Shown in pieces: positions 18,643 through 26,992 of a DNA stretch of 44,448 bases. How positions within the stretch are numbered: the stretch's first letter is position 1; each line of letters opens with the position of its first letter. The translations under genes were made by a program, and so were the position numbers. Location: positions 1-44,448 of the forward strand of contig JAGOJY010000008.1 in assembly GCA_017994815.1 (NCBI GenBank). Reading direction: 5' to 3'. Below the pieces are notes generated by a model. The model searched no databases, was not told the DNA's origin, and was given only the letters and a program-made list of their open reading frames with translations. The DNA comes from Acidobacteriota bacterium (GTDB taxonomy: Bacteria > Acidobacteriota > Polarisedimenticolia > J045).

Positions 18643-19287
18643 ATGAGCGAGATCCTGGGCGAGATCGCATCCCGGCTGGAGCAGGGCGACGACGGGCAGG
18701 TCAAGGAGCTGACGCGCCGCGCGCTGGACCAGGGTCTGCCGGCCGGTCGGATCCTCCACGAGGGGCTGCTGGCCGGGATGACGCTCGTCGGCGAGAAGTT
18801 CCGCGTGCGCGAGATCTTCCTCCCCGACGTGCTGCTCGCGGCGCGCGCGATGTACGCCGGCCTCGAACCGCTGCGGCCGCTCCTGGCCGCGGCCGACAGC
18901 CGCGGGGCGGGGAAGATCGTGATCGGCACCGTGCAGGGCGACCTGCACGACATCGGCAAGAACCTCGTCGGGATCATGCTCGAGGGGGCCGGGTTCGAGG
19001 TGATCGACCTCGGCAACGACGTGGCCCCGGAGCGCTTCGTCGAGACGGCCGAGCGCGAGCGGGCCGACGCGATCGGCATGTCGGCGCTCTTGACCACGAC
19101 CATGCCGGCGATGGGCAAGGTCGTCGCGCTGCTGCGCGAGCGCGGCCTCGCCGCGCGCGTGCGGACGATCGTCGGCGGCGCGCCCGTGTCGTCCGAGTTC
19201 GCCCGCGAGATCGGCGCCGACTCGTACGGCTACGACGCCGCGAGCGCCGTCGAGCGCGTGCGCGACCTGGTCGAGGCGCGCGGGTGA
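18643..19287 (+). CDS. corrinoid (cobalamin-binding) methyl carrier protein, MttC/MetH-B12 type
   Basis: 214 aa, normal for this family. The N-terminal helical cap domain (1-85; GMTLVGEKFRVREIFLPDVL) is followed by the Rossmann-like B12 domain. The cobalt-ligating histidine is H102 in the DxHxxG motif (VQGDLHDIGKN, 98-107). Further marks are SALLTTTMPAM and the VGGAPV loop. It should carry the methyl group between the MttB-like donor-side enzyme and an acceptor methyltransferase. A GAGG Shine-Dalgarno (18634-18637) precedes ATG 18643. The stop overlaps the GTG of the homocysteine methyltransferase, so all four genes are coupled. Confidence 0.93.
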   Translation: MSEILGEIASRLEQGDDGQVKELTRRALDQGLPAGRILHEGLLAGMTLVGEKFRVREIFLPDVLLAARAMYAGLEPLRPLLAAADSRGAGKIVIGTVQGDLHDIGKNLVGIMLEGAGFEVIDLGNDVAPERFVETAERERADAIGMSALLTTTMPAMGKVVALLRERGLAARVRTIVGGAPVSSEFAREIGADSYGYDAASAVERVRDLVEARG

Positions 19288-20168
19288 GCCCTGCCGCGCT
19301 GCGCGACCGGCTGCGCCCGGGGGCGCCCGCGCTGCTCGCCGACGGCGCGATGGGGACGATGCTCATCGCCCGCGGCCTCGAGCCGGGCACCGCGCCCGAG
19401 TCGTGGAACCTGTCGCGGCCGGCGGTGCTGGAGGAGATCGCGCGCGCCTACCGCGAGGCCGGCGCCGACATCGTCACGGCCAACACCTTCGGCGGCTCGC
19501 CCCTGCGGCTCGCGATGTACGGCCTCGCCGAGCACACCGCGGAGATCAACGCGGCCGCCGTCGCCGCCGCCCGCCGCGGGGCGCCGGGGGCGCTCGTCGC
19601 CGCCGACGTCGGCCCGACCGGGCACCTCTTGGAGCCGTACGGCGACGCGAAGCCGGCCGACGTCCTCGGTGGTTACGAACGCCAAGTCGGCGCGCTGGCC
19701 TCGGCCGGGATCGATCTCCTGCTGCTCGAGACGTTCACCGACCTTGCGGAGGCGCTGCTCGCGCTGCGGGCGGCGCACGCCGCGGCGCCGGGTGTGCCGG
19801 TCGCCGTCACGCTGACCTTCGAGCGCACGCGGCGCGGCTATTTCACGATCATGGGGACCAGCGTGCCCGCGGCCGCGGCCCAACTCGAGCGCGCCGGCGC
19901 CGACGCGGTCGGCTCGAACTGCGGCAACGGGATCGACGTGATGGTCGAGATCGCGCGCGAGTTCCGCGGCGCGAGCGCGCTGCCGCTGGTGTTCCAGCCG
20001 AACGCCGGCCTGCCGCAGGGGACCGGGCCCGCCGCGCACCCCGAGACGCCGGAATCGATGGCGGCCCGCGTGCCGGACCTGCTCGAGGCCGGCGCGATCA
20101 TCGTCGGCGGCTGCTGCGGCACCACGCCGGCCCACATCCGCGCCTTCCGTTCCCGCCTGTCCGCCTGA
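19284..20168 (+). CDS. homocysteine S-methyltransferase (MetH N-terminal-domain type)
   Basis: 294 aa, single domain. It has the MetH/BHMT homocysteine-binding barrel: LLADGAMGTML (18-27), TANTFGGS (65-72), LLLLETFTDL (145-154), and the zinc cysteines C213 (GSNCGNG) and C277/C278 (GGCCGTTPAHI). It would methylate homocysteine to methionine using the methyl-corrinoid protein encoded just upstream. No pterin-binding, B12 or activation domain is attached; those roles are replaced by, or split into, the three preceding genes. The GTG start overlaps the corrinoid stop (GTGA). BHMT-like direct betaine use is possible but less likely, given the corrinoid operon. Confidence 0.9.
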   Translation: MSPAALRDRLRPGAPALLADGAMGTMLIARGLEPGTAPESWNLSRPAVLEEIARAYREAGADIVTANTFGGSPLRLAMYGLAEHTAEINAAAVAAARRGAPGALVAADVGPTGHLLEPYGDAKPADVLGGYERQVGALASAGIDLLLLETFTDLAEALLALRAAHAAAPGVPVAVTLTFERTRRGYFTIMGTSVPAAAAQLERAGADAVGSNCGNGIDVMVEIAREFRGASALPLVFQPNAGLPQGTGPAAHPETPESMAARVPDLLEAGAIIVGGCCGTTPAHIRAFRSRLSA

Positions 20169-20203
20169 TCCGGGGGTCGATGGTCCGGCGGTTGAGCGCG
20201 TGG

Positions 20204-20210
20204 TACTAAT
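20204..20210 (+). promoter_or_regulatory. -10-like element, leaderless start of the kinase gene
   Basis: TACTAAT (20204-20210) ends 9 nt before ATG 20220, and there is no Shine-Dalgarno sequence. This suggests the kinase gene has its own promoter and a leaderless or nearly leaderless transcript, separate from the corrinoid operon ending at 20168. Confidence 0.45.
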
Positions 20211-20219
20211 CGGCGCAAG

Positions 20220-20720
20220 ATGCGGATCGTGCTCATCGGCATGATGGGGTCGGGGAAAACGTCGGTCGGCCGCGAGCTGTCGGCGCTGCTCGGCTGGCCG
20301 TACGTGGACAACGACGACGTCCTGCGCGAGCGCACCGGGCTGTCCGTCGGCGAGCTGTTCGCGCGGCACGGCGAGCCCGAGGCCCACGCCGCCGAGGCGC
20401 GGGCGCTGGCCGAGAGCCTGCGGCGCCCCGGGCCCGTGATCGTGGCCGTCCCCGGCGGCGCGGTGCTCGATCCCTCCTCCCGCGAGCTGCTCGCCGGCGA
20501 GCGCGTGGTCTGGCTGCGCGCGCGCCCGGAGACGCTCGCGGCCCGGGTGCGCGGCTCGGCGCGCCCGCTGCTCGGCGACGACCCCGACGCGGCGATCGCG
20601 GCGCTGGAACAGCAGCGCCGCCCGCACTACGCGCGGCTGGCCCAGCTCGTCGTCGACGTCGACGACCTCGCGCCCGCGGAAATCGCCGCCCGCATCGCCG
20701 GGCAGCTGGGGGTTTGCTGA
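20220..20720 (+). CDS. shikimate-kinase-like P-loop kinase, divergent
   Basis: 166 aa, the size of AroK. Walker A is GMMGSGKTS (7-15) and the shikimate-binding-type acidic motif is D30-N-D-D (WPYVDNDD), followed by ERTG and a lid-like RGSARPLLG with QQRRPHY near the end. Two shikimate-kinase signatures are degenerate. The FRxxE motif with its substrate-binding Arg is replaced (EPEAHAAEAR), and the GGG loop reads PGGAV. The window also encodes a canonical AroK fused to AroB (33393-35024), so this paralogue may be redundant or act on another small hydroxyl substrate. Its stop overlaps the rhomboid start (TGATG). Confidence 0.75.
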   Translation: MRIVLIGMMGSGKTSVGRELSALLGWPYVDNDDVLRERTGLSVGELFARHGEPEAHAAEARALAESLRRPGPVIVAVPGGAVLDPSSRELLAGERVVWLRARPETLAARVRGSARPLLGDDPDAAIAALEQQRRPHYARLAQLVVDVDDLAPAEIAARIAGQLGVC

Positions 20721-21496
20721 TGGCCTTCATCCCGATCGGCGACGACAACAGCGACCGCACCATCACGCCGGTGGTCAACTATGTCCTGATCGCGATCAAC
20801 GTGCTGGTGTTCGTCTTCCTGCAGGGCTTCGGCTCGAACAGCCGCTTCACGTACGCGTTTTCGACCGTGCCGCAGGAGATCGTGACCGGGGAAGACCTCG
20901 TCACCGGCGACCAAAAGGTCCAGGACCCGCTGTCCGGCGACACGTTCGTGTTGCCGGGCCTGCAGCCGACGCCGATCTCGGTCTACATCACCCTGCTCAC
21001 GTCGATGTTCATGCACGGCGGGCTGATGCACCTGTTGGGCAACATGCTCTACCTCTGGATCTTCGGCGATAACCTGGAAAACGGCCTGGGCCACCTGCGC
21101 TACCTCGTGTTCTACCTCGTGTGCGGCTTCGGTGCGTCGTTGGCCCACGTCTTCAGCACCGTCGCGCTCGGCGGCGACGCGACGATCCCGAGCCTCGGCG
21201 CGTCGGGCGCGATCTCCGGCGTGCTCGGCGGCTACCTGCTGCTGTTCCCGCAGCGGCGCGTGCGCGTGCTGATGTTCCGCTCGATCGCCGAGGTGCCGGC
21301 GCTGTTGGCGGTCGGGCTGTGGTTCCTGTTCCAGCTGGTCAGCGGGCTGGGGATGCTCGGCGGCGGCGCGCAGCAGGGCGGCGTCGCCTACGCGGCGCAC
21401 ATCGGCGGGTTCCTGGTCGGCCTGATCCTGATCAAGCCGTTCGGGATCGGCCGCCGGCCCGCGCCCGCCTACCGCGGTGTGTACCGCGGGCGGTGA
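20720..21496 (+). CDS. rhomboid family intramembrane serine protease
   Basis: 258 aa with six or seven hydrophobic helices. The catalytic dyad is visible: S162 in GASGAISG and H227 in AAHIGGF. H99/H104 and N108 in SMFMHGGLMHLLGNM form the usual first-loop motif (HxxxxHxxxN). An insertion (about 40-85) of mainly polar residues lies between helix 1 and the MHGG helix, as in many bacterial rhomboids of this subgroup. The ATG at 20720 (TGATG overlap with the kinase) has GGGGG upstream and gives the standard MAFIPIGDDN beginning. Substrate unknown. Confidence 0.95.
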   Translation: MAFIPIGDDNSDRTITPVVNYVLIAINVLVFVFLQGFGSNSRFTYAFSTVPQEIVTGEDLVTGDQKVQDPLSGDTFVLPGLQPTPISVYITLLTSMFMHGGLMHLLGNMLYLWIFGDNLENGLGHLRYLVFYLVCGFGASLAHVFSTVALGGDATIPSLGASGAISGVLGGYLLLFPQRRVRVLMFRSIAEVPALLAVGLWFLFQLVSGLGMLGGGAQQGGVAYAAHIGGFLVGLILIKPFGIGRRPAPAYRGVYRGR

Positions 21497-21499
21497 TCG

Positions 21500-22696
21500 T
21501 CAGCGCGCCTCCTCCGGGGGGCGCACGTGCCGGAACGCGCCGTAGAGCATGACGTCGTAGACGATCTTCATCGCCGCGCCGATCACCAGCGGCGTTCCCA
21601 GCCCGACGCCTTGCATCAGCGCGCCGGCGAACGTCGGCCCGACGGCCCAGCCGCCGAGCCGCACGAGGTGCGTGACGCCCGCGGCGACGGTCCGCTCCTC
21701 GGGCCGGACCACCGCCATCACGTAGGACTGGCGCGTCGGCACGTCCATTTCCACGAGTCCCTCGCGCAGCACGAACAGCGCGGCCGCGACCGCGAAACTC
21801 GGGGCCCAGGCCACGGTGACCAGCAGCAGACTCGACGGCAGGTGCGTGAACACCATCGTGTTGACCAGGCCGATGCGGCGCGCCAGCCACGCTGCCCCGA
21901 GGTGCGACACGGCATTGGCGGTACGGGCCAGGAGGAACAGCAGCGCGATCGCCGCTTCGCCGGCGCCGAAACGCTCGAAGAAGAAGTACGACAGCAGCGC
22001 CGTGCCCAGAAAGCCGCCGGCCAGGCTGTCGAGCCCGAACAGCGCCGAGATCCGGACCAGCGTCCGGCGCGTCGCCGGGCTGACGCGCGCGCGCTCGACG
22101 GCGGTCGGGGCCTCGGCAGCCGGCGTCAGGAACGCGTAGGCGGCGGCCCCCGCCAGGAGCAGCGCCGCGCAGCTGGCGACGCTCAGCCGGAGCGCGGCGC
22201 TCTCCGGGATCGCGAACACGGCCCGGGCCAGCGCCGGAAGCGCCGCCGCCATCGCGCCCGCCGCGTGGCCGACGTCGAGCAGCACGTTGTACCAGGCGAA
22301 CCCGCGGGTGCGGCCGGCGTCGTCGAGCGTGGACGGCAGGATCGCCTGCTCGAGGACCAGCGCGGCGCCGCGGTCGCGTCCCATTCCGTTCAGCATCCCG
22401 AAGAACGCTGCCGCAAGCATCGGCGGGAACCCGGACACGACCGCCGCGGCCGCCGCGCCGGCAGCCGCGAGCAGGGCCAGCCCGAGGAGGAACCGCCGCC
22501 GGCCCAGGCGGTCGGCGGACCACGTTGCCAGCGTCATCGCCACGACAGCGCCGGCCAGGCCCGCGCTGACCACGGCCCCGATCGCCGCAGGCGAGAAGTC
22601 GAGCCGCGCGAGATAGATGCCGAGCGTCACACCCAGCAGGCCGGTGGCGACGGCGCGCAGGAAAGCGGCGGCGTAGATCAGTTGCCGGTCACGCAT
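21500..22696 (-). CDS. MFS transporter
   Basis: 398 aa with about 12 hydrophobic helices. The cytoplasmic loop 2-3 motif is DRLGRRRFLL, the usual MFS signature. A central loop (about 190-215, ATRRTLVRIS) joins the two halves. The substrate is not evident; this type is often annotated as a drug or sugar exporter. ATG 22696 with GGAGG three to four nt upstream is preferred over a longer Arg-rich extension. It converges on the rhomboid gene with only 3 bp between stops and diverges from hypD, 97 bp away. Confidence 0.9.
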   Translation of the reverse strand: MRDRQLIYAAAFLRAVATGLLGVTLGIYLARLDFSPAAIGAVVSAGLAGAVVAMTLATWSADRLGRRRFLLGLALLAAAGAAAAAVVSGFPPMLAAAFFGMLNGMGRDRGAALVLEQAILPSTLDDAGRTRGFAWYNVLLDVGHAAGAMAAALPALARAVFAIPESAALRLSVASCAALLLAGAAAYAFLTPAAEAPTAVERARVSPATRRTLVRISALFGLDSLAGGFLGTALLSYFFFERFGAGEAAIALLFLLARTANAVSHLGAAWLARRIGLVNTMVFTHLPSSLLLVTVAWAPSFAVAAALFVLREGLVEMDVPTRQSYVMAVVRPEERTVAAGVTHLVRLGGWAVGPTFAGALMQGVGLGTPLVIGAAMKIVYDVMLYGAFRHVRPPEEAR

Positions 22697-22793
22697 GGGC
22701 CTCCGCCGGCGGGCCAGATGAAAGCTCTGGACCTGGACGATCCGGAAGTTTACGGTTGGTGGCCCGCGACGGCCGCGGGCGAGGACGCGCCCG

Positions 22794-23918
22794 ATGAAGT
22801 ACATGCAGGAATTCCGCGACCCGGGCCAGGCGCGCGGGCTCGCGCGCGCGATCGCCGCCGCCGCCGATCCCGGGCGGGCCTACCACTTCATGGAGTTCTG
22901 CGGCGGGCACACGTACACGATCTCGCGCTACGGCATCCCGGAGCTTCTGCCGGCGGGCGTGCGCATGATCCACGGTCCCGGCTGCCCGGTCTGCGTGCTG
23001 CCGGTCGGCCGCATCGACAACGCGATCCAGATCGCCGCCACGCCGGGCGTGACGCTCTGCTCCTACGGCGACATGCTGCGCGTTCCCGGCTCGCACGGCA
23101 CGAGCCTGTTGCAGGCCAAGGCCGCCGGCGCCGACGTCGAGATGGTCTACTCGGTGGACGACGCGCTGCGGATCGCGGCCGACCGCCCCGACCGCGAGGT
23201 CGTGTTCTTCGGCATCGGCTTCGAGACCACCGCGCCCGCCTCGGCCGCCGCGGTCACCACGGCGCGCGCGCGCGGGCTCGGCAACTTCCGCCTGTTCTGC
23301 AACCACGTGCTGACGCCGGCGGCGATCCGCAGCATCCTCGAGTCGCGCGGCGCGGGCGGGCCGGAAGCGGTCCCGCTCGACGGCTTCATCGGCCCGGCGC
23401 ACGTCAGCGCCGTGATCGGCACCCGTCCGTTCGAGGCCTTCGCCCGCGAGTACCGCAAGCCGGTGGTCGTCGCCGGGTTCGAGCCGCTCGACGTCCTGCT
23501 CGCGATCCTGATGCTGGTGCGGCAGGTGAACGAGGCGCGCCACGAGGTCGAGAACGAGTACGCGCGCGCCGTCACCCGCGACGGCAACACCCGGGCGCAG
23601 GCACTGGTGGCCGAGGTCTTCGAGCCGCGGGGCAGCTTCGAGTGGCGCGGGCTCGGCCTGGTCCCGGACAGCGCGCTCGAGGTCAAGGCCGGGTACGCCG
23701 AGTTCGACGCCGAAAGGCGCTGGGAACTGCCGGCGATCACGGCCGCCGAGAACCGCCACTGCGAGTGCGGCGCGATCCTGCGCGGGCTGAAGCAGCCGTT
23801 CGACTGCAGCCTGTTCGGGACGACGTGCACCCCCGACACACCGGTCGGCTCGTGCATGGTCTCGTCCGAGGGGACCTGCGCCGCGTACTACGCCTACCGG
23901 CGGCACCGCCCCGCCTGA
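22794..23918 (+). CDS. hypD: [NiFe]-hydrogenase maturation protein HypD (orphan)
   Basis: 374 aa, normal length. With HypC, HypD builds the Fe(CN)2CO unit of [NiFe] hydrogenases. The key cysteines are present: C36 (MEFCGGHTYTI), C64 and C67 (GPGCPVCVLP), and the C-terminal [4Fe-4S] ligands in CECGAIL, DCSLFGTTCTPDTPVGSC and GTC. The protein looks intact and functional. ATG 22794 fits; the ATG at 22803 is an alternative. No hypA, B, C, E or F and no hydrogenase genes are nearby, which is unusual because hypD normally sits in a hyp operon. Confidence 0.96.
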   Translation: MKYMQEFRDPGQARGLARAIAAAADPGRAYHFMEFCGGHTYTISRYGIPELLPAGVRMIHGPGCPVCVLPVGRIDNAIQIAATPGVTLCSYGDMLRVPGSHGTSLLQAKAAGADVEMVYSVDDALRIAADRPDREVVFFGIGFETTAPASAAAVTTARARGLGNFRLFCNHVLTPAAIRSILESRGAGGPEAVPLDGFIGPAHVSAVIGTRPFEAFAREYRKPVVVAGFEPLDVLLAILMLVRQVNEARHEVENEYARAVTRDGNTRAQALVAEVFEPRGSFEWRGLGLVPDSALEVKAGYAEFDAERRWELPAITAAENRHCECGAILRGLKQPFDCSLFGTTCTPDTPVGSCMVSSEGTCAAYYAYRRHRPA

Positions 23919-23936
23919 CCCGCGCCGGCTCCCAGA

Positions 23937-24401
23937 CTAGCGGAACAGCGGGACGATCTCGGCCGAGACCGCCCCGTCCGACACCCGCAGCAGGCCCACC
24001 GTGATCGGCAGGTGGAAGCGCCGCGGCCCGGCCGCGCCCGGGTTGACGAACAGCACCCCCTCGCGCGTCTCGATCGAAGGCTGATGCGAGTGGCCGGAGA
24101 CCACGGCCGCGAAGCCCGCCTCGGCGGGGTCCAGCGCCAGGTCCTCCAGCGAGTGGATGACGTAGATCCGGGCGCCGCCGGCGTGGACCTCGTCGCTCCC
24201 GGGCAGCCGCCGGGCCCACGTGCCGCGGTCCACGTTCCCGCGGACCGCCCGCACCGGCGCGATCCGCTCCAGCTCCACCAGCACCTCGGCCGCGCCGACG
24301 TCGCCGGCGTGGAGGATCAGGTCCGCGCCCGCCAGGGCCGCCGACGCCTCGGGCCGCAACAGCCCGTGGGTGTCGGAGATCAGCCCGATCCGGGACTCCA
24401 T
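23937..24401 (-). CDS. YfcE/MJ0936-type metallophosphoesterase
   Basis: 154 aa, usual for this calcineurin-like family. Metal ligands are in order: D10/H12 (LISDTHG), D34 (HAGDVG), N56 (RGNVD), H83 (VIHS) and H104/H106 (GHSHQP), followed by LFVNPGAAGPRR. It is a cytoplasmic phosphodiesterase of unknown natural substrate. It converges with hypD, 18 bp between stops. Confidence 0.95.
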   Translation of the reverse strand: MESRIGLISDTHGLLRPEASAALAGADLILHAGDVGAAEVLVELERIAPVRAVRGNVDRGTWARRLPGSDEVHAGGARIYVIHSLEDLALDPAEAGFAAVVSGHSHQPSIETREGVLFVNPGAAGPRRFHLPITVGLLRVSDGAVSAEIVPLFR

Positions 24402-24489
24402 GCCTCTTTACCCCCCGGTCATGGGCCGCGCGCGGCCGTTGGCCGCGCCGTCGCGACCTCTGGGCAGGTCCCGCGGGCACGGGAAGTAG

Positions 24490-24531
24490 GAGAATGCCAC
24501 ACTCTGGCCGTTTTCGGCGGCGGAGGGAACC
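24490..24531 (+). promoter_or_regulatory. -10-like element and Shine-Dalgarno before the adaptor gene
   Basis: GAGAAT (24490-24495) is a -10-like hexamer and GGAGG (24523-24527 region) is a good ribosome-binding site a few nt before ATG 24532. The transcript leader would be about 30 nt. This promoter could serve all three transport genes. Confidence 0.42.
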
Positions 24532-25764
24532 ATGCGCAAGGGCTACATCTGGCTGTTCGGCGGGGTCTTGGCGCTCGGCATCGTGGGCGGCGGCATGTCG
24601 GTGCTCCGCCGCGGACCGAAGCCGACGCCCGTGCAGGTGGCCAAAGTCGAGCGGCAGGACGTGCAGGCCAAGGTCACGGCGAACGGCAAGGTGCAGGCGC
24701 AGAAGAAGGTCGACATCTCGGCGACGATCGCCGGGCAGATCACGCAGCTCGCCGTCAACGAGGGCGACGCGGTCAAGAAGGGGCAGTTCCTGCTGCAGCT
24801 CGACCCGGTCGGGCCGCGGGCCCAGGCGCGCAGCAGCGAGTTCTCGATGCAGGCGCTCTTGCAGGAGCAGGCCTCGGCCGAGGCCAACCTGCGTTTGGCC
24901 GAGGACGAGTTCCGCCGCGCCGACGAGAACCACAAGGCGCAGATCATCTCCGCCTCCGACTACCAGCGCGCCCGCACGACGCTCGCGACCGCGGAGGCGA
25001 ACGCCGCCGCCACCCGGCGCCGCGTCCAGCAGGCCCGCGCCAGCCTCGAGGCCGCGAGCGACCTCTTGGCCAAGACCACCGTGCGCTCCCCGATCGACGG
25101 GATCGTGACCGCCCGTCGCGTCGAGGAGGGCGAGGTCGCCGTGATCGGCGTGCAGAACAGCCCGGGCACGGTGCTGCTCACGATCTCCGACATGTCGGTC
25201 GTCGAGACCGAGATGGAGGTGGACGAGGCGTCGATCCCGTCGGTCAAGCTGGGGCAGGAAGCGGTGATCCGCATCGACGCCTACCCGAACCAGACCTTCC
25301 AGGGCGTGGTGACGGAGGTCGGCAGCAGCCCGATCACGGCCACGACCGGCGCGCAGCAGACGCAGGCCACGAAGTTCAAGGTCAAGATCCAGATCAAGAA
25401 CCCGCCCGAGGGGATCAAGCCCGGGCTGTCGGCGCAGGCCGACATCCTGACCGGCTTCGCGCCCGACGCGCTCGTCGTGCCGATCCAGGCGCTGGTCGTG
25501 CGCGACGCACCGCGCGAAGACGGCAAGCCGGCCGAGGCCGGCGCGCCGCGCGAGCAGGAAGGGGTCTACCTCCTGGACGGGGGCAAGGTGGAGTTCCACC
25601 CGATCGAGACCGGCTTGATGGGCGAGCTGATGATCGAGGTCAAGTCCGGGCTCAACGGCGGCGAGACGGTGGTGACCGGCCCGTTCCAGGCGCTGCGCTC
25701 GCTCAAGCCGGGCGACCTGGCCCGGGCCGAGGAACCGAAGAAGGGCGAAGGCCAGCCGGGCTGA
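24532..25764 (+). CDS. periplasmic adaptor (MacA/HlyD-like) of an ABC export system
   Basis: 410 aa. One N-terminal membrane anchor (about 5-25) is followed by a biotinyl-lipoyl-like half-motif (DISATIAGQI, VNEGDAVKKGQFLLQLD), a long Ala/Arg/Glu-rich coiled coil (about 95-185), the second half-motif (VRSPIDGIVTARRVEEGEVA), then beta-barrel and membrane-proximal domains. Such proteins bridge an inner-membrane MacB transporter to an outer-membrane channel. The gene is followed after 7 bp by two MacB-like permease genes. No TolC-like channel or ATPase gene is in this group. Confidence 0.93.
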   Translation: MRKGYIWLFGGVLALGIVGGGMSVLRRGPKPTPVQVAKVERQDVQAKVTANGKVQAQKKVDISATIAGQITQLAVNEGDAVKKGQFLLQLDPVGPRAQARSSEFSMQALLQEQASAEANLRLAEDEFRRADENHKAQIISASDYQRARTTLATAEANAAATRRRVQQARASLEAASDLLAKTTVRSPIDGIVTARRVEEGEVAVIGVQNSPGTVLLTISDMSVVETEMEVDEASIPSVKLGQEAVIRIDAYPNQTFQGVVTEVGSSPITATTGAQQTQATKFKVKIQIKNPPEGIKPGLSAQADILTGFAPDALVVPIQALVVRDAPREDGKPAEAGAPREQEGVYLLDGGKVEFHPIETGLMGELMIEVKSGLNGGETVVTGPFQALRSLKPGDLARAEEPKKGEGQPG

Positions 25765-25771
25765 GCGGGCA

Positions 25772-26992
25772 ATGTCCTTCACCGACCTCCTCGCCGAAGC
25801 GTTCCGCGCCATCCGCTCGCACGCGCTGCGCAGCTTCCTGACGCTGCTCGGGATCATCATCGGCGTGACGACGATCGTCGGCGTGGTCTCGGTGATCACC
25901 GGGCTCAACGCGTTCGTGCGGGACAAGGTGTTCTCGCTGGCGCCCGATGCCTACGTCGTGACGAAGTTCGGCATCATCCAGAGCCGCGAGGAGTTCCTCG
26001 AGGCGCTCAAGCGCAAGGACATCGAGTACCGCGAGTACGAGGTGCTCGCGCGCGAGCTGCACCAGGCCCGCCGCGTCGCGGCCGAGGCCACGACCAGCAC
26101 CGCGGTCAAGTTCCGCGAGCGGCGGCTGGCCGACGTCACGCTCCACGGCACCACGGCCGCGTACGGCGAGGTGACCAACCTCGAACTGGCCGCCGGACGC
26201 TACTTCGCCGAGCACGAGGACCGCGCCGCGGTCCCGCTGGTGGTCATCGGCTGGGACATCAAGCAGGAGCTGTTCCCGCACCTCGACCCGATCGGCCGCA
26301 CGATCCTGGTCGGCGGCTTGCCCTGCCGCGTGGTGGGACTGATGGCGCAGCAGGGAAGCGCGCTCGGCCAGACCCGCGACAACCACCTGTACATGCCGTA
26401 CCAGGCGTTCCGCCGCGCGTTCGACTCGCGTGCGTCGATGGACCTCTACATCCAGGCCGCGGGCGGCGTGGAGGGCGTCAACAGCAGCCTGGAGGAGGCG
26501 CGCGCCGTCTTCCGCGCGCTGCGCCACACCTCGTTCCGCTCGCCCGACCCGTTCGGCGTGGTGACCGCCGAAAGCCTGCAGACGCTCTGGAAGCAGATCT
26601 CGTCCGCCGCGTTCATGCTGCTGGTCTTGATCTCCTCGGTCTCGCTCGGCATCGGCGGCATCGTGATCATGAACATCATGCTGGTTTCGGTGCTCGAACG
26701 GACGCAGGAGATCGGCGTGCGCAAGGCGATCGGCGCCCGGCCGGAGGACATCCGCCGGCAGTTCCTGCTGGAGTCGGCGCTCCTGTCGGGCGCGGGCGGG
26801 CTGGTCGGGACGCTCGCCGGCGGAGCGATCGCGCTTTGGCTCAACCAGGCGCTCAGTGTCCCGGCGCAGTTCAGCCCCGGGATCATGTTCGCCGGGCTCG
26901 GCCTGTCGCTGGTGGTCGGGCTGCTCGCCGGCTTCCTGCCGGCGCTCAACGCCTCGCGGCTGCAGGTCGTCGAAGCGCTGAGGGCCGAATGA
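25772..26992 (+). CDS. MacB-like ABC transporter permease 1
   Basis: 406 aa. The FtsX/MacB architecture is clear: an N-terminal helix (RSFLTLLGIIIGVTTIV), a large periplasmic MacB_PCD domain (about 40-270), then three C-terminal helices with the conserved GGIVIMNIMLVSVLERTQEIGVRKAIGA coupling region (about 300-330) and a final LNASRLQVVEALRAE. There is no nucleotide-binding domain, so a separate ATPase is needed. Its stop overlaps the next permease start (ATGA), which suggests the two form a heterodimer. Confidence 0.94.
   Translation: MSFTDLLAEAFRAIRSHALRSFLTLLGIIIGVTTIVGVVSVITGLNAFVRDKVFSLAPDAYVVTKFGIIQSREEFLEALKRKDIEYREYEVLARELHQARRVAAEATTSTAVKFRERRLADVTLHGTTAAYGEVTNLELAAGRYFAEHEDRAAVPLVVIGWDIKQELFPHLDPIGRTILVGGLPCRVVGLMAQQGSALGQTRDNHLYMPYQAFRRAFDSRASMDLYIQAAGGVEGVNSSLEEARAVFRALRHTSFRSPDPFGVVTAESLQTLWKQISSAAFMLLVLISSVSLGIGGIVIMNIMLVSVLERTQEIGVRKAIGARPEDIRRQFLLESALLSGAGGLVGTLAGGAIALWLNQALSVPAQFSPGIMFAGLGLSLVVGLLAGFLPALNASRLQVVEALRAE

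Noticed and set aside
22719..22793. Short frame beginning ATGAAAGCTCTGGACC upstream of hypD, considered as a hypC remnant
   Set aside because: It lacks the HypC N-terminal MC motif and runs on into hypD in another frame without a stop; no homology visible.
23937..25926. Long minus-strand frame joining the phosphoesterase and the adaptor region
   Set aside because: Antisense to the adaptor gene; only the 154-residue phosphoesterase at its end has motifs, in a different frame.
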